Shown in pieces: positions 25,251-33,621 of a stretch of 42,514 nt of DNA. Numbering within the stretch: the first letter of the stretch is position 1; each line of letters opens with the position of its first letter. The DNA is from Frankia canadensis. GTDB taxonomy: Bacteria > Actinomycetota > Actinomycetes > Frankiales > Frankiaceae. The notes beneath the pieces are model-generated. The model did not search any database. It had not been told where the DNA came from and was given only the letters and a program-made list of their open reading frames with translations. The stretch is taken from positions 1 to 42,514 of the forward strand of contig NZ_FZMO01000279.1 of assembly GCF_900197875.1 (NCBI RefSeq), given 5' to 3'. Position numbers and translations under genes: made by a program.

Positions 25251-25961
25251 GTGATGGGTCGTACGCACGCGCTGAGCGGTGCGGTGCTGTGGCTCGCGGC
25301 CGTGCCAGCCCTGTCCCGCGAGCAGTGGTGGGGCTCGCACGCCCTGTCCCTGTCGTCCAGTCAGGTCATCGCGGGGGCGGTGGTGGCCGCGGGCGCGGGG
25401 CTGCTGCCCGACATCGACCATCCCTCCGGGCGTATCGCGAGGACGCTCGGACCCGTGACCCGCACGATGTGCCGCTGGGTGAGCCGGGCCGCGGGAGGGC
25501 ACCGGCACGCCACCCACTCGCTGATGTTCGCCCTGGCCATGGGCCTGGCCATGGGGCAGCTGGCGACGCACGTCCGGTACGGCTGGTGGGCGGCGCTGTT
25601 CGTCCTCGTCGGCTTCGGGCTGCGCGGCCTCGGCCTGGACTTCGAGGGGCACGAGTTCTGGTCCGGGTTCAAGGACTGCGTACTCGCCGGGGCGGCCGTC
25701 TACTGGATGCACGGACTGGACATGAGCTTCGCGACCTACCCGGTCGTCGCGGGCTGTCTCGCCCATCTGCTCGGCGACTGCCTGACCCCGCGGGGCTGCC
25801 CGCTGCTGTGGCCGGTGCCCTGGCGGATGGAGACGGTCCTGGTGCCCCGCACGGACGGCCGGGTCGAACGCCTCGTCGTCGTTCCCCTGCTGGCCTGCGT
25901 GGGTGCCGTCCTGACCGTCCAGATCCTGGCCGGCGACTCCCTGTCCCACTGGTGGCGCTGA
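25251..25961 (+). CDS. YdjM/DUF457-like membrane-bound metal-dependent hydrolase
   Basis: 236 aa (GTG 25251; ATG 25254 is also possible). It begins with the family N-terminus MMGRTHALSG and has four or five membrane helices. The potential metal ligands are His6 (RTHA), LPDIDHPSGR (about 58-67) and GHRHATHS (about 83-90), with another Asp/His pair in HLLGDCLTPRGCP. Members are often induced with DNA-damage genes; the substrate is unknown. A small frameshifted gene starts inside its stop region, suggesting a two-gene unit. It lies just beyond the IS and has normal high-G+C codon use, so it marks the resident-genome side. Confidence 0.85.
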   Translation: MMGRTHALSGAVLWLAAVPALSREQWWGSHALSLSSSQVIAGAVVAAGAGLLPDIDHPSGRIARTLGPVTRTMCRWVSRAAGGHRHATHSLMFALAMGLAMGQLATHVRYGWWAALFVLVGFGLRGLGLDFEGHEFWSGFKDCVLAGAAVYWMHGLDMSFATYPVVAGCLAHLLGDCLTPRGCPLLWPVPWRMETVLVPRTDGRVERLVVVPLLACVGAVLTVQILAGDSLSHWWR

Positions 25962-26304
25962 CCAAACGCGCCGCGGCCCTGACCTGGACCGGCTCGCCGA
26001 CGAAGCCCCGGTCCAGGCGGCCGTCCTGCGGCGGGCCGCCGAACTCGGGGGCTTCGTCAGCCGGGACGAGGTCTACCGGATCGGCGAGTACGGGGAGGAG
26101 CGCAGCCTGCGGGGCTTCACCCGCCCGGTGCGCCGCATCGTCGCGGCCTTCCGGGACCGCGGGCTGATCCCCGGCGGCGTCGACGACCTGCTCTCGGCCG
26201 AGTACGACGACGAGACGATCGGGCTCGCGACCGGCTTCACCGTCCCGCGCCCTGTTCTTCCCCTCGTGCTCGAGTGGGCGAATTCGGCTGCCGGGGAGGA
26301 CTGA
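25952..26304 (+). pseudogene. Frameshifted small gene, unknown function
   Basis: From about 25981 to TGA 26302-26304 the plus strand reads a very protein-like 107 residues (LDRLADEAPVQAAVLRRAAEL, then GFVSRDEVYRIGEYGEERSL and GLATGFTVPRPVLPLVLEW) but has no start codon in frame. GTG 25952, overlapping the stop of the upstream gene, opens another frame (MALTKRAAA) that would join it after one inserted base near 25970-25980. I read this as a coupled second gene carrying a frameshift or a sequencing error. The protein looks helical and soluble; I cannot assign a family. Its 3' end overlaps the convergent GNAT gene by 68 bp. Confidence 0.55.
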
Positions 26305-27103
26305 TCACGGGACGGGCGCCGTCGGCGCGTGACGCGTCGCCGCCGTGGAGGCCGGCGAACGGGTTCGGGGCCGTCCCGTCGCCGCCCGGCACGCGCAGGG
26401 CGGTGAAGACGACCTCGCGGCGCAGCCGGAAGCCGAGCTGCTCGTAGAGGCGGATGGCGGTCGTGTTCGCCGCCGTGGCGTGCAGGAACGGCGTCTCGCC
26501 GCGGGCGCGGACGAGCGCGGTGACGGCGTGCACGAGCCGGGTGCCCAGGCCCTCGCCGCGGTGGGCGGGGTCGGTGCAGACGGCGCTGATCTCCGTCCAG
26601 CCGGGTGGGTGCATCCGTTCGCCGGCCATCGCGACGAGTTCGCCGCCGCGGCGGATGCCCAGGTAGGTGCCCAACGCGATGGTGCGGGGCAGGAACGGCC
26701 CGGGGCGGGTGCGCGCGACGAGCGCGAGGATGTCCGCGACGTCGTCCGGGCCGAGTACGACCGCCTCGGGATCGGGCCGGGCGGCGACGTCGTCCCCGAC
26801 CATCTGGACGCCGGGGACGTGCCCGAGGGCCTCCCAGCCCGGCGGTGGCGTGCCGGTGAAGCCGGCGAGCGGCAGGAGCGCCCCCGGCCCGAGCAGCGCC
26901 GCCGCGTCGCGCCAGGTCTCGGCGTCGGGTTCGTCGGGCAGGGCGATGAACGGCGTGACGTCGGCGGGGTAGCGCAGGACGCTGCCACGGCGGATGGCGA
27001 GGTGCGCGTGCGGCCCCAGCAGGGCCGCCCGGGCCGGGTTGTCGAGCGGATGCGGCCCGCCGTCCCCGCCCGGTCCGCGGGGGGACGCGGCGTCCTCCCT
27101 CAC
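26237..27103 (-). CDS. GNAT-family N-acetyltransferase
   Basis: 288 aa from GTG. The C-terminal half is a GNAT fold: the acetyl-CoA binding motif A reads VCTDPAHRGEGLGTRLV (about 175-191), followed by a motif-B-like ATAANTTAIRLYEQLGFRLRRE. The N-terminal half resembles the partner lobe of FR47-like enzymes. The tail past about residue 250 is disordered and probably runs beyond the domain. The start overlaps the stop of the oxidoreductase gene (GTGA), so the two are co-translated. The substrate is not predictable. Confidence 0.85.
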   Translation of the reverse strand: MREDAASPRGPGGDGGPHPLDNPARAALLGPHAHLAIRRGSVLRYPADVTPFIALPDEPDAETWRDAAALLGPGALLPLAGFTGTPPPGWEALGHVPGVQMVGDDVAARPDPEAVVLGPDDVADILALVARTRPGPFLPRTIALGTYLGIRRGGELVAMAGERMHPPGWTEISAVCTDPAHRGEGLGTRLVHAVTALVRARGETPFLHATAANTTAIRLYEQLGFRLRREVVFTALRVPGGDGTAPNPFAGLHGGDASRADGARPVISPPRQPNSPTRARGEEQGAGR

Positions 27104-28017
27104 GGAGCGACCTCGATCACGATCTTGCCCTGGGCGTGGCCGTCCTCGACCGCCCGCAGGGCGGCGCCCGCCTGGGAGAGCGGGTAGGTCGCGCTCACCC
27201 GCGGGTCCAGGACGCCGTCGACGGCGAGGCGGGCGAGCTCCGTGTAGACCCGACCGGAACGGTCACGCTCGACGCCCGCTCCGCCGAGTTTCGCCGCCGC
27301 GACCCGGTCCGCGGCCGTGATCAGCTTGCTCCGGTCGGCCAGCAACTCGGCGGCCTCCTCCAGCGCGGCACCGCCGACCAGGTCGTACACGGCGTCGACA
27401 CCGTCCGGGGCCGCCGCGCGCAGCCGCTCGACCGTCCCCGGCCCGTAGGCGACATGCACGACGCCGAGGGACCCGACGAACTCCCGCTTGGCCTCGCTCG
27501 CCGTACCGAGGACGCGCAGCCCGCCATGCCGGGCGAGCTGGGCGACAGCGACCCCGACCCCGCCGCCGACACCGGTGACCAGCAGCGTGGCGCCGGGCGG
27601 CAGGGCGAGCTGGGCGAGACCGTCGTAGGCCGTCCCGCCCGCGACCGGCAGCGCCGCGGCGTCGGTGAACGACAGCGCCGCCGGCCTGCGCGCGGCGGCC
27701 GCGGCCGGCAGCAGGGTGAACTCGGCGTAGCCGCCCGTGCTGGGGTTGCCGAACACGTCGTCGCCGACGGCGAACCCGTCCACGCCCGGGCCAACCTCGA
27801 CGACGGTGCCGGCGACCTCCAGCCCGAACACCATCGGGTAGGTGGTGGACATCCCGGGGATCCGGAAGCCGCCGCGCAGCTTCCAGTCCGCCGGGTTCAC
27901 CCCGGCCGCGCGCACGGCGACCAGCAGCTCACCCTCGCCCGGCGTCGGCCGGGGAAGATCGGCGAACGCCTCCACCTCGGGCCCGCCGGCCGCCGTATAG
28001 ACGTACGAGTTCGGCAT
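27100..28017 (-). CDS. NADP-dependent quinone-oxidoreductase-like protein (MDR superfamily, zinc-free)
   Basis: 305 aa. The GroES-like N-terminal domain has AAGVNPADWKLRGG (about 33-46) and FGLEVAGTVVEVG (64-76). The Rossmann domain has the nucleotide loop VTGVGGGVGVAVAQLA (about 146-161), and ends in HAQGKIVIEV. No catalytic- or structural-zinc cysteines are visible, as in QOR-type reductases. It is first in a two-gene operon with the GNAT gene. A TetR gene lies upstream on the same strand, about 240 bp away, but its operators are on its far side. Confidence 0.9.
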   Translation of the reverse strand: MPNSYVYTAAGGPEVEAFADLPRPTPGEGELLVAVRAAGVNPADWKLRGGFRIPGMSTTYPMVFGLEVAGTVVEVGPGVDGFAVGDDVFGNPSTGGYAEFTLLPAAAAARRPAALSFTDAAALPVAGGTAYDGLAQLALPPGATLLVTGVGGGVGVAVAQLARHGGLRVLGTASEAKREFVGSLGVVHVAYGPGTVERLRAAAPDGVDAVYDLVGGAALEEAAELLADRSKLITAADRVAAAKLGGAGVERDRSGRVYTELARLAVDGVLDPRVSATYPLSQAGAALRAVEDGHAQGKIVIEVAP

Positions 28018-28178
28018 CGCACCATCCCTTCACACGCGCGTGACACGGCGTCCGCCGGTCAGGGCGCACCACGTGCCACGGTCAGCGACAGGACGTGGAC
28101 CGGCGGTGCGAACCCATCCAGGCGCAACAGCGCTCGCCGGGGTGAATATGCCGCCGCGCGAGATGGCTACTCGTCGTG

Positions 28179-28195
28179 ATGGTTGGCCAGTTCAC
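28179..28195. repeat. 17-bp dispersed repeat, copy 1 (copy 2 at 31791-31807)
   Basis: atggttggccagttcac occurs here, and with a single A-to-G change at 31791-31807. Both copies are intergenic. The ttggcca core also appears in the hairpin 31761-31785 and as tggccaac at about 33430 and 33464. Confidence 0.6.
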
Positions 28196-28259
28196 TCGCG
28201 TCGGAGGATGGTGGCTGCTGCGCTTCCGTTCGGCGTCCGCGGTGGTGTCGTGCCCGCAG

Positions 28260-28907
28260 CTAGGTTCGTGGTCGTCGCAGCAGTTCCTCGACGGTCGACG
28301 CGACCTGGCGGATCATGTCGTCGGCGGTTGTGCCGAGGGCGGCGCAGCGGGCCTCGACAGGGCCGTCGAGCCACAGCGTGACGTAGCCGACCGCCAGCGA
28401 CCAGATCAGATGCACCATGGGCTCTGGGTCGCCGGGGGCGACGGCGCCTTCGTCCTGCGCGGCCTGGACGATCGACCGCAGCAGCTCGATCGGGCGAGCG
28501 CCGGCCGACGTCACCTCCGGGTGCGCGTCCGGCTCGGCGAGTTCGGGGCGCAGCATCACGCGCAGGTGTGCGGAGTGGTCGACGGCGAAGCTGGCGTAGG
28601 CGACGAGCAGTTCGCGCAGCGCGGCCACGGCGTCGGAGCTGACGGCTCGAGCGGTTTCGAGCCGGGTGAACAGCAGCTCGTGCCCGTCGACGACGATCGC
28701 CGCGATCAGCTCCGCCCGGTCGGCGAAGTGGTGATAGGGCGCGCCCGAGCTGACCCCGGCCTCCCGGGCCAGCCTGCGCAGGCTCAGCGCCCCGACGCCT
28801 TCAGCCTTCACCAGCTCCAGTCCCGCGGCGAGGAGCTGGCTGCGTAGCGCGCCGTGGTGGTAAGGCCGGCTGTCGACGTCGGGCTGCTGGTCGGCGCTCT
28901 GCCCCAT
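28260..28907 (-). CDS. TetR/AcrR-family transcriptional repressor
   Basis: 215 aa. The N-terminal helix-turn-helix runs YHHGALRSQLLAAGLELV, then LSLRRLAREAGVSSGAPYHHFADRAEL (about 43-69), a classic TetR domain; the C-terminal ligand domain is helical (WHG-type). It is divergent from the epimerase/reductase gene, with two operator-like sites in the 94-bp gap. It therefore most likely represses that gene and itself. The HTH is well conserved and there is no sign of damage. Confidence 0.92.
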   Translation of the reverse strand: MGQSADQQPDVDSRPYHHGALRSQLLAAGLELVKAEGVGALSLRRLAREAGVSSGAPYHHFADRAELIAAIVVDGHELLFTRLETARAVSSDAVAALRELLVAYASFAVDHSAHLRVMLRPELAEPDAHPEVTSAGARPIELLRSIVQAAQDEGAVAPGDPEPMVHLIWSLAVGYVTLWLDGPVEARCAALGTTADDMIRQVASTVEELLRRPRT

Positions 28908-28930
28908 GGCCGAAGTCTAACGGCTTGACC

Positions 28931-28978
28931 GATATCTAAGCACTGCTTAGTCTGCCATCTGAGCATCGCTTAGATATT
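28931..28978. promoter_or_regulatory. Paired TetR operator between divergent regulator and reductase
   Basis: Site 1 is ctaagca-c-tgcttag (28936-28950), exact arms. Site 2 is ctgagc-atc-gcttag (28959-28973), one mismatch. Centres are 23 bp apart. The two outermost half-sites are exact inverted copies of each other (atatctaagc 28932-28941, gcttagatat 28968-28977). The arrangement suits two TetR dimers covering both promoters. Confidence 0.8.
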
Positions 28979-29001
28979 CATGTCTACCACCGGAGCAGCC
29001 G

Positions 29002-30021
29002 ATGTCCCGACCGCTGGCACTCGTCACCGGAGTGACTGGCTTCCTCGCCGGTCACTGCGCGATCGACCTGCTCGACCACGGCTTCGATGTCCGTGGCACG
29101 GTCCGAGACCTGTCTCGCGCGCCTGTCGACCATCTGCGAGCCGCCGCCGAACGCACCCATGGCCGCCTCGACCTGGTCGAGGCGTCACTCGACACCGACG
29201 CTGGATGGGACGCCGCCGCCGACGGCGTCACGGTGGTCGAGCACGTCGCTTCGCCCGCCCCCAAGTACCGACCCAAGGACGAAGCCGAGCTGATCCGCCC
29301 CGCCGTCGACGGCACCCTGCGCGTACTACGAGCCGCACGCCGCGCGCAGGTCCGCCGCGTCGCGCTGACGTCGTCCGTCGACGCCGTCCGCAGCGGGCAC
29401 GACCTGTCCGACGGACGGGAACGCACCGAAGACGACTGGTCGGTCGTCGATCGCTGTGAGCCGTACGCCAAGAGCAAGACGCTCGCCGAACGGTCCGCCT
29501 GGGCCGAAGCCGAGCGGCTCGGAGTCGAACTCGTCACGCTCAACCCGAGCCTGGTCCTCGGCCCGACCCACAGCCCGAAGACCAACGTCTCGATCGACGT
29601 CGTCCAACAACTGCTCACCCGTCAGCTACCGGCCCTGCCCCGGCTCGGCTTCGCACCCGTCGATGCGCGCGACGTCGCCACCGCACACCGGCTCGCGCTC
29701 GAGACGCCACAGGCCGCCGGCCGCCGGTACATCCTGGCGACCGCCCCGATCTGGCTCGCGGACATCGCCGAGATCCTCGCCCAGGAATACGGTCCTCGCG
29801 GCTACCAGATCCCACGCAGGCCGATACCCAGCTGGGCGGTCCGGCTCGGCGCACACGTCAACCCGACCATGCGACTCGCGCTGCCGCTTCTCGACACACC
29901 CGCCGGCACCTCGTCCGCCCGGGCACGCGCCGAACTCGGCTGGACCACCCGCGACGTGCGGACCACCATCATCGAGACCGCCGAGTCCCTCCTCGCGACG
30001 GGCGCCGTCCCCAGGCGCTGA
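29002..30021 (+). CDS. NAD(P)-dependent epimerase/dihydroflavonol-4-reductase-like protein (extended SDR)
   Basis: 339 aa. I start it at ATG 29002, with ggag at 28992-28995; an ATG at 28980 is in another frame. The N-terminal nucleotide motif is VTGVTGFLAGH (8-18). Catalytic YxxxK is present in CEPYAKSKTLAE (near 155), with Ser in ALTSSVDAV. Members reduce aldehydes or ketones of small molecules. TetR next door with operators in the shared promoter suggests substrate-induced detoxification. Nothing unusual in length. Confidence 0.9.
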   Translation: MSRPLALVTGVTGFLAGHCAIDLLDHGFDVRGTVRDLSRAPVDHLRAAAERTHGRLDLVEASLDTDAGWDAAADGVTVVEHVASPAPKYRPKDEAELIRPAVDGTLRVLRAARRAQVRRVALTSSVDAVRSGHDLSDGRERTEDDWSVVDRCEPYAKSKTLAERSAWAEAERLGVELVTLNPSLVLGPTHSPKTNVSIDVVQQLLTRQLPALPRLGFAPVDARDVATAHRLALETPQAAGRRYILATAPIWLADIAEILAQEYGPRGYQIPRRPIPSWAVRLGAHVNPTMRLALPLLDTPAGTSSARARAELGWTTRDVRTTIIETAESLLATGAVPRR

Positions 30022-30220
30022 ACACGCGGAAAGGAAAGACCGTCAAAACCGACACCGCAGCGCCCCACACCGGGGCGATCGGCCTGGACCGGCCATTGTT
30101 CCGAACCTCACCCGGCGCGGCCTCGTCCGCGCCGGGCAGCCGGTCGCAGCGAAAACGGCCAAGTAGCCGCCACCTCGTCGATGCCCGGCTGGCCAACAAC
30201 GCCATCTGTGCGGCGCAGGC
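30022..30220. other. Intergenic stretch, no convincing gene
   Basis: About 200 bp after the reductase. A short frame here reads RHLVDARLANNAICAAQ, faintly transposase-like, but without a start or family motif. The run-on into a LysR relic suggests decayed DNA. Confidence 0.35.
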
Positions 30221-30460
30221 TGGCCAGCGGGATCCCTACACACGGCACTGACGCCAGCGCTCGAGCACGCGTCCTCGGCACCCGACGCCCTTCGACGGCA
30301 GATCCACCACCTCGAACACACCGTCGGCGCCGCACTGCTCCACACCGACGATCACGGGCGCTTCGCGTTCACACCCCGCGGCGAACACTTGGCCCGCGAT
30401 GTCGAACCCGTCCTCCGTCTCCTCGATCGCAGCCGAACGAAGGCCGCGCCTACCCTTTGA
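30221..30460 (+). pseudogene. LysR-type regulator relic (helix-turn-helix part only)
   Basis: A plus-strand frame ending at TGA 30458-30460 reads SLHTALTPALEHASSAPDAL, then RRQIHHLEHTVGAALLHTD and FTPRGEHLARDVEPVLRLLD, which follows the LysR N-terminal HTH layout (helix, recognition helix before the RQIxxLE motif, then FTPxGE). No start codon and no effector domain remain. It is a decayed fragment. Confidence 0.5.
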
Positions 30461-30578
30461 CAACGCACCCGTGCCGCGACGGGCAGCGGCCCCAGGTGCA
30501 TGCACCGTCGGAGCAGGTGCGATGTGGTAGCAGATGCGACCAGGCCGCATTGATCGTTTTCGTCTATCGTCGCGAGAC

Positions 30579-31619
30579 ATGGACACCGGCCACCGGCATG
30601 CTCACGGCGGGCACACGCACGACGACGGGCATCACCATCACCCGGCCGGCCGGTGGGCCCGGCTTCGCCACCGCCTGTCCGAGCTTGCCGGGGGGCACAG
30701 TCACGACAGCGCTGACCAGATCGACGACGCGTTGGAAGCCGACACCACCGGCCGCCGCACCCTTCTGATCAGCCTGGCCGGTCTCGGCCTGACCGCGATC
30801 CTGCAAGCCATCGTGGTCGTGCTGTCCGGGTCAGTGGCGCTGCTCGGTGACACCCTGCACAACGTCGCCGACGCGCTCACCGCGATCCCACTGCTCCTCG
30901 CCTTCGCCCTCGCACGCCGCCCAGCCACCAGCCGGTTCACCTACGGCTACGGCCGCGCCGAAGACCTCGCCGGCCTCGCCGTCCTCGCGATGATCAGCCT
31001 GTCGAGTGTGCTCGCCGCCTGGGCCGCGATCGACCGCCTGCTCCACCCCCAGCAGATCCACCACCTCGCCGCGGTGGCAGCCGCCGGGCTGATCGGCTTC
31101 GTCGGCAACGAGACCGTCGCCCGCTACCGCATCCGCGTCGGCCACAAAATCGGCTCCGCCGCGCTCGTGGCCGACGGCCTGCATGCCCGCACCGACGGCT
31201 TCACCAGCCTCGCGGTCCTCCTCGGCGCCGCCGGCGTCGCCCTGGGCTGGCACTGGGCCGACCCCGCCATCGGCCTGGCGATCACCGCCGCGATCCTCGG
31301 GGTCCTACGCTCCGCCGCCCGCGTCGTCGGCGCCCGACTCATGGACGCCGTCGACCCCGACATGGTCGCCGAAGCCACCAGCACCCTGCTCCACACCGAC
31401 GGCATCGAAACCGTCCGCGAACTGCGCCTACGCTGGATCGGCCACACCCTGCGCGCGGAAGCCGACGTCACCGTCGACGCGAACCTGACGCTCACCGCCG
31501 CCCACGACGTCGCGCATGCCGCCGAAGCCCACCTCCTACGCCACCTCCGCCGACTGTCCGCCGCCACCATCCACACCAGCCCCGCCCACCACCACACAAC
31601 CGCAGCAACAGCGCCATAA
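30579..31619 (+). CDS. Cation diffusion facilitator (CDF) metal exporter
   Basis: 346 aa from ATG 30579; an upstream start would only add basic residues. The N-terminus is very His-rich (HRHAHGGHTH, DDGHHHH), a probable metal-sensing or buffering tail. Six helices follow. The two transport-site motifs are intact: D91-x2-HNVAD98 and D199-x2-HARTD206, giving an HD-HD site that usually selects zinc or cobalt. The cytoplasmic C-terminal domain (about 265-335) is present. It exports divalent metal using the proton gradient. It appears monocistronic, and no dedicated regulator is adjacent. Confidence 0.92.
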   Translation: MDTGHRHAHGGHTHDDGHHHHPAGRWARLRHRLSELAGGHSHDSADQIDDALEADTTGRRTLLISLAGLGLTAILQAIVVVLSGSVALLGDTLHNVADALTAIPLLLAFALARRPATSRFTYGYGRAEDLAGLAVLAMISLSSVLAAWAAIDRLLHPQQIHHLAAVAAAGLIGFVGNETVARYRIRVGHKIGSAALVADGLHARTDGFTSLAVLLGAAGVALGWHWADPAIGLAITAAILGVLRSAARVVGARLMDAVDPDMVAEATSTLLHTDGIETVRELRLRWIGHTLRAEADVTVDANLTLTAAHDVAHAAEAHLLRHLRRLSAATIHTSPAHHHTTAATAP

Positions 31620-31899
31620 CCAGCATCACCGCTCACGGTCAGCGACGACCACACCCGATCGGGTCCCACCTGCGGCATCCCAGAACTGCTCAACTTCCCG
31701 ACAGCACCCCCAGGGCTTCTGCTCAAATAGGCGCGGACTCCTCGTAGCTGAGCGCTGTGGCTGTTGGCCAGTAGATGGCCAACAGTCGGAATGGTTGGCC
31801 GGTTCACGGAAAGTGTCGGGTGGGTTGGAGGCGGTTCTGTTGCTGCCGTCAGCCGGGCCACGTTTCGGCATCCGGACGGACGGTGTGCCGTGGGTTGGT
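31620..31899. other. Gap between convergent CDF and nhaA genes
   Basis: 280 bp without a convincing gene. It holds a perfect hairpin (31761-31785) and one copy of a 17-bp dispersed repeat (31791-31807). Because both neighbours end here, transcription termination from either side is expected, but no T-run follows the hairpin. Confidence 0.5.
31761..31785. repeat. Perfect hairpin, 10-bp arms, 5-nt loop
   Basis: ctgttggcca-gtaga-tggccaacag: arms match exactly. It lies between two convergent genes, so a bidirectional terminator is possible. The arm contains the ttggcca core found in other gaps of this region, which argues for a repeat element instead. Confidence 0.65.
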
Positions 31900-33219
31900 T
31901 CAGTCGACTGCCGGGCGGGTCAGGTCCTGGTAGACGTCGGGGATGCCGTCGTGGTCGCGGTCGGCGGTTTCTGCTTCGTGTATCCGTCGGTAGACACGGT
32001 TGCGGAGACGGAGCGCCACGGTGGCCAGCAGGGCGGCGGTCAAGGAACCGGTCAGGACAGCGATCTTGACATGATCGTCACGTGCGCTGCCGGTGCCGAA
32101 GGCCAGTTCACCGATGAGCAGGGAGACGGTGAATCCGATACCGGCCAGGACCGAAAGACCGAGGACGTCGACCCAGGCCAGCCCGTCGGCGAGGGTGGCG
32201 CGGGTGAAGCGGGCCACCAGGTAGGTGACGGCGATGATCCCCAGAGGCTTGCCGACGACGAGACCGAGCACGACGCCAAGGGCGGCGCGGTCGGTCAGGG
32301 CGTCGGTGAGTCCGCTCAGGCCGCCGAGGGTGACTCCGGCGGAGAAGAACGCGAAGATGGGCACCGCCACCCCGGCTGAGAGGGGTCGGAAGCGGTGCTC
32401 GAAGTGCTCGGCCAGTCCTGGTCCCGCGTCCGTCCGGCCGGTGCGGGTGCTGCGTTGCACGGGCACGGCGAAGCCCAGCAGCACGCCGGCGACGGTGGCG
32501 TGTACGCCGGAGGCGTGGACCAGCGTCCAGGTGACGGTGGCCAGGGGCAGCAGGAGCCACCATGAGCGCACTCGACGCTGCACCAGCACGGTGAACAGCG
32601 CCAGCGGCAGCAGCGCGCCCAGCAGCGGGCCGACCGAGAGGTGACGGGTGTAGACGACGGCGATGATGGCGATGGCGAGCAGGTCGTCGACCACCGCGAG
32701 GGTGAGCAGGAAGGTTCGCAGCGCGGATGGCAGGTGCCGGCCGATGACCGCCAGTACCGCCAGTGCGAAGGCGATGTCGGTGGCGGTCGGGATCGCCCAA
32801 CCGCGTGCGGCGTCGCCGCCGAGGTTGACCAGGGTGTACAGCACGGCCGGGACGACGACGCCGCCGACGGCGGCGAGGACCGGGACCGCGGCGCGACGCG
32901 GGTCGCGGAGGTCTCCGGCGACGAACTCGCGTTTGAGTTCCAGCCCAGCGACGAAGAAGAAGATCGCCAGCAGGCCGTCGGCGGCCCACTGGGCCAAGGT
33001 GAGGTTCAGGTGCGCCCAGGCGGGGCCGACCTGGTAGGACAGCAGTGACTGGTAGGAGTCCGACCAGGGCGAGTTCGCCCACACGAGGGCCAGAACCGTG
33101 GCGGCGAGCAGCAGCCCGCCACCGATGGTCTCGCTGCGAAGGATCGCGGTGATCCGGCGGGTCTCGGGCCACGACCTGCGGTCGAACAGGCTGAACCGGC
33201 GAGGCGGGGTCTGGCTCAC
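31900..33219 (-). CDS. nhaA: Na+/H+ antiporter NhaA
   Basis: 439 aa from GTG 33219, chosen because GAGGAG lies about 8 nt upstream; a GTG at 33234 lacks such a site. About twelve membrane helices. The essential acidic residues are present: Asp148 in [11 protein letters not shown] and the pair Asp178/Asp179 in [11 protein letters not shown], equivalent to Asp133, 163 and 164 of the E. coli protein. [13 protein letters not shown] is also typical. It extrudes Na+ or Li+ in exchange for protons. The C-terminal tail ends in [14 protein letters not shown], a short EF-hand-like acidic loop seen in other actinobacterial NhaA proteins. Confidence 0.95.
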   Translation of the reverse strand: MSQTPPRRFSLFDRRSWPETRRITAILRSETIGGGLLLAATVLALVWANSPWSDSYQSLLSYQVGPAWAHLNLTLAQWAADGLLAIFFFVAGLELKREFVAGDLRDPRRAAVPVLAAVGGVVVPAVLYTLVNLGGDAARGWAIPTATDIAFALAVLAVIGRHLPSALRTFLLTLAVVDDLLAIAIIAVVYTRHLSVGPLLGALLPLALFTVLVQRRVRSWWLLLPLATVTWTLVHASGVHATVAGVLLGFAVPVQRSTRTGRTDAGPGLAEHFEHRFRPLSAGVAVPIFAFFSAGVTLGGLSGLTDALTDRAALGVVLGLVVGKPLGIIAVTYLVARFTRATLADGLAWVDVLGLSVLAGIGFTVSLLIGELAFGTGSARDDHVKIAVLTGSLTAALLATVALRLRNRVYRRIHEAETADRDHDGIPDVYQDLTRPAVD

Positions 33220-33621
33220 GACGGCGCTCCTCACCGAGGGGTCGGGTCACACACTGCCGACCAGACTTCCCGGCGCACCAAGGCCACCCTAGCCGCGACA
33301 GCATCATCATGCCCGCCATCGCGGTCGAACCGGCTGGTCACGCCCAGCACGGCCGATCCCCGACCAGCCCGTACCCGCCCTGCCGTGCCGGCGGGTACGG
33401 ACGACAAGGACCGCCGAGTCTGATCAATCTGGCCAACCGCGACAGAAGACCGCCCACCGAAAGTGGCCAACAACAGCCGTCCCTCCAGCAGGAACTGGCC
33501 ATCCTCGCGCGATCCCTACAGCGGCCGAGGACGGCCAGATCGTCCACGACGGTCACACAACGGGTGGTGAGGATGCGGTGAACGCGGATGCGTACCGTTC
33601 TGGACCTTCTACGATGCGTCC
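33220..33621. promoter_or_regulatory. Divergent promoter region, nhaA and GH16 gene
   Basis: 402 bp without a credible gene. It must contain promoters for nhaA (minus) and the secreted GH16 gene (plus). Two tggccaac motifs occur near 33430 and 33464, related to the hairpin at 31761. No -35/-10 pair could be assigned with confidence. Confidence 0.45.
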
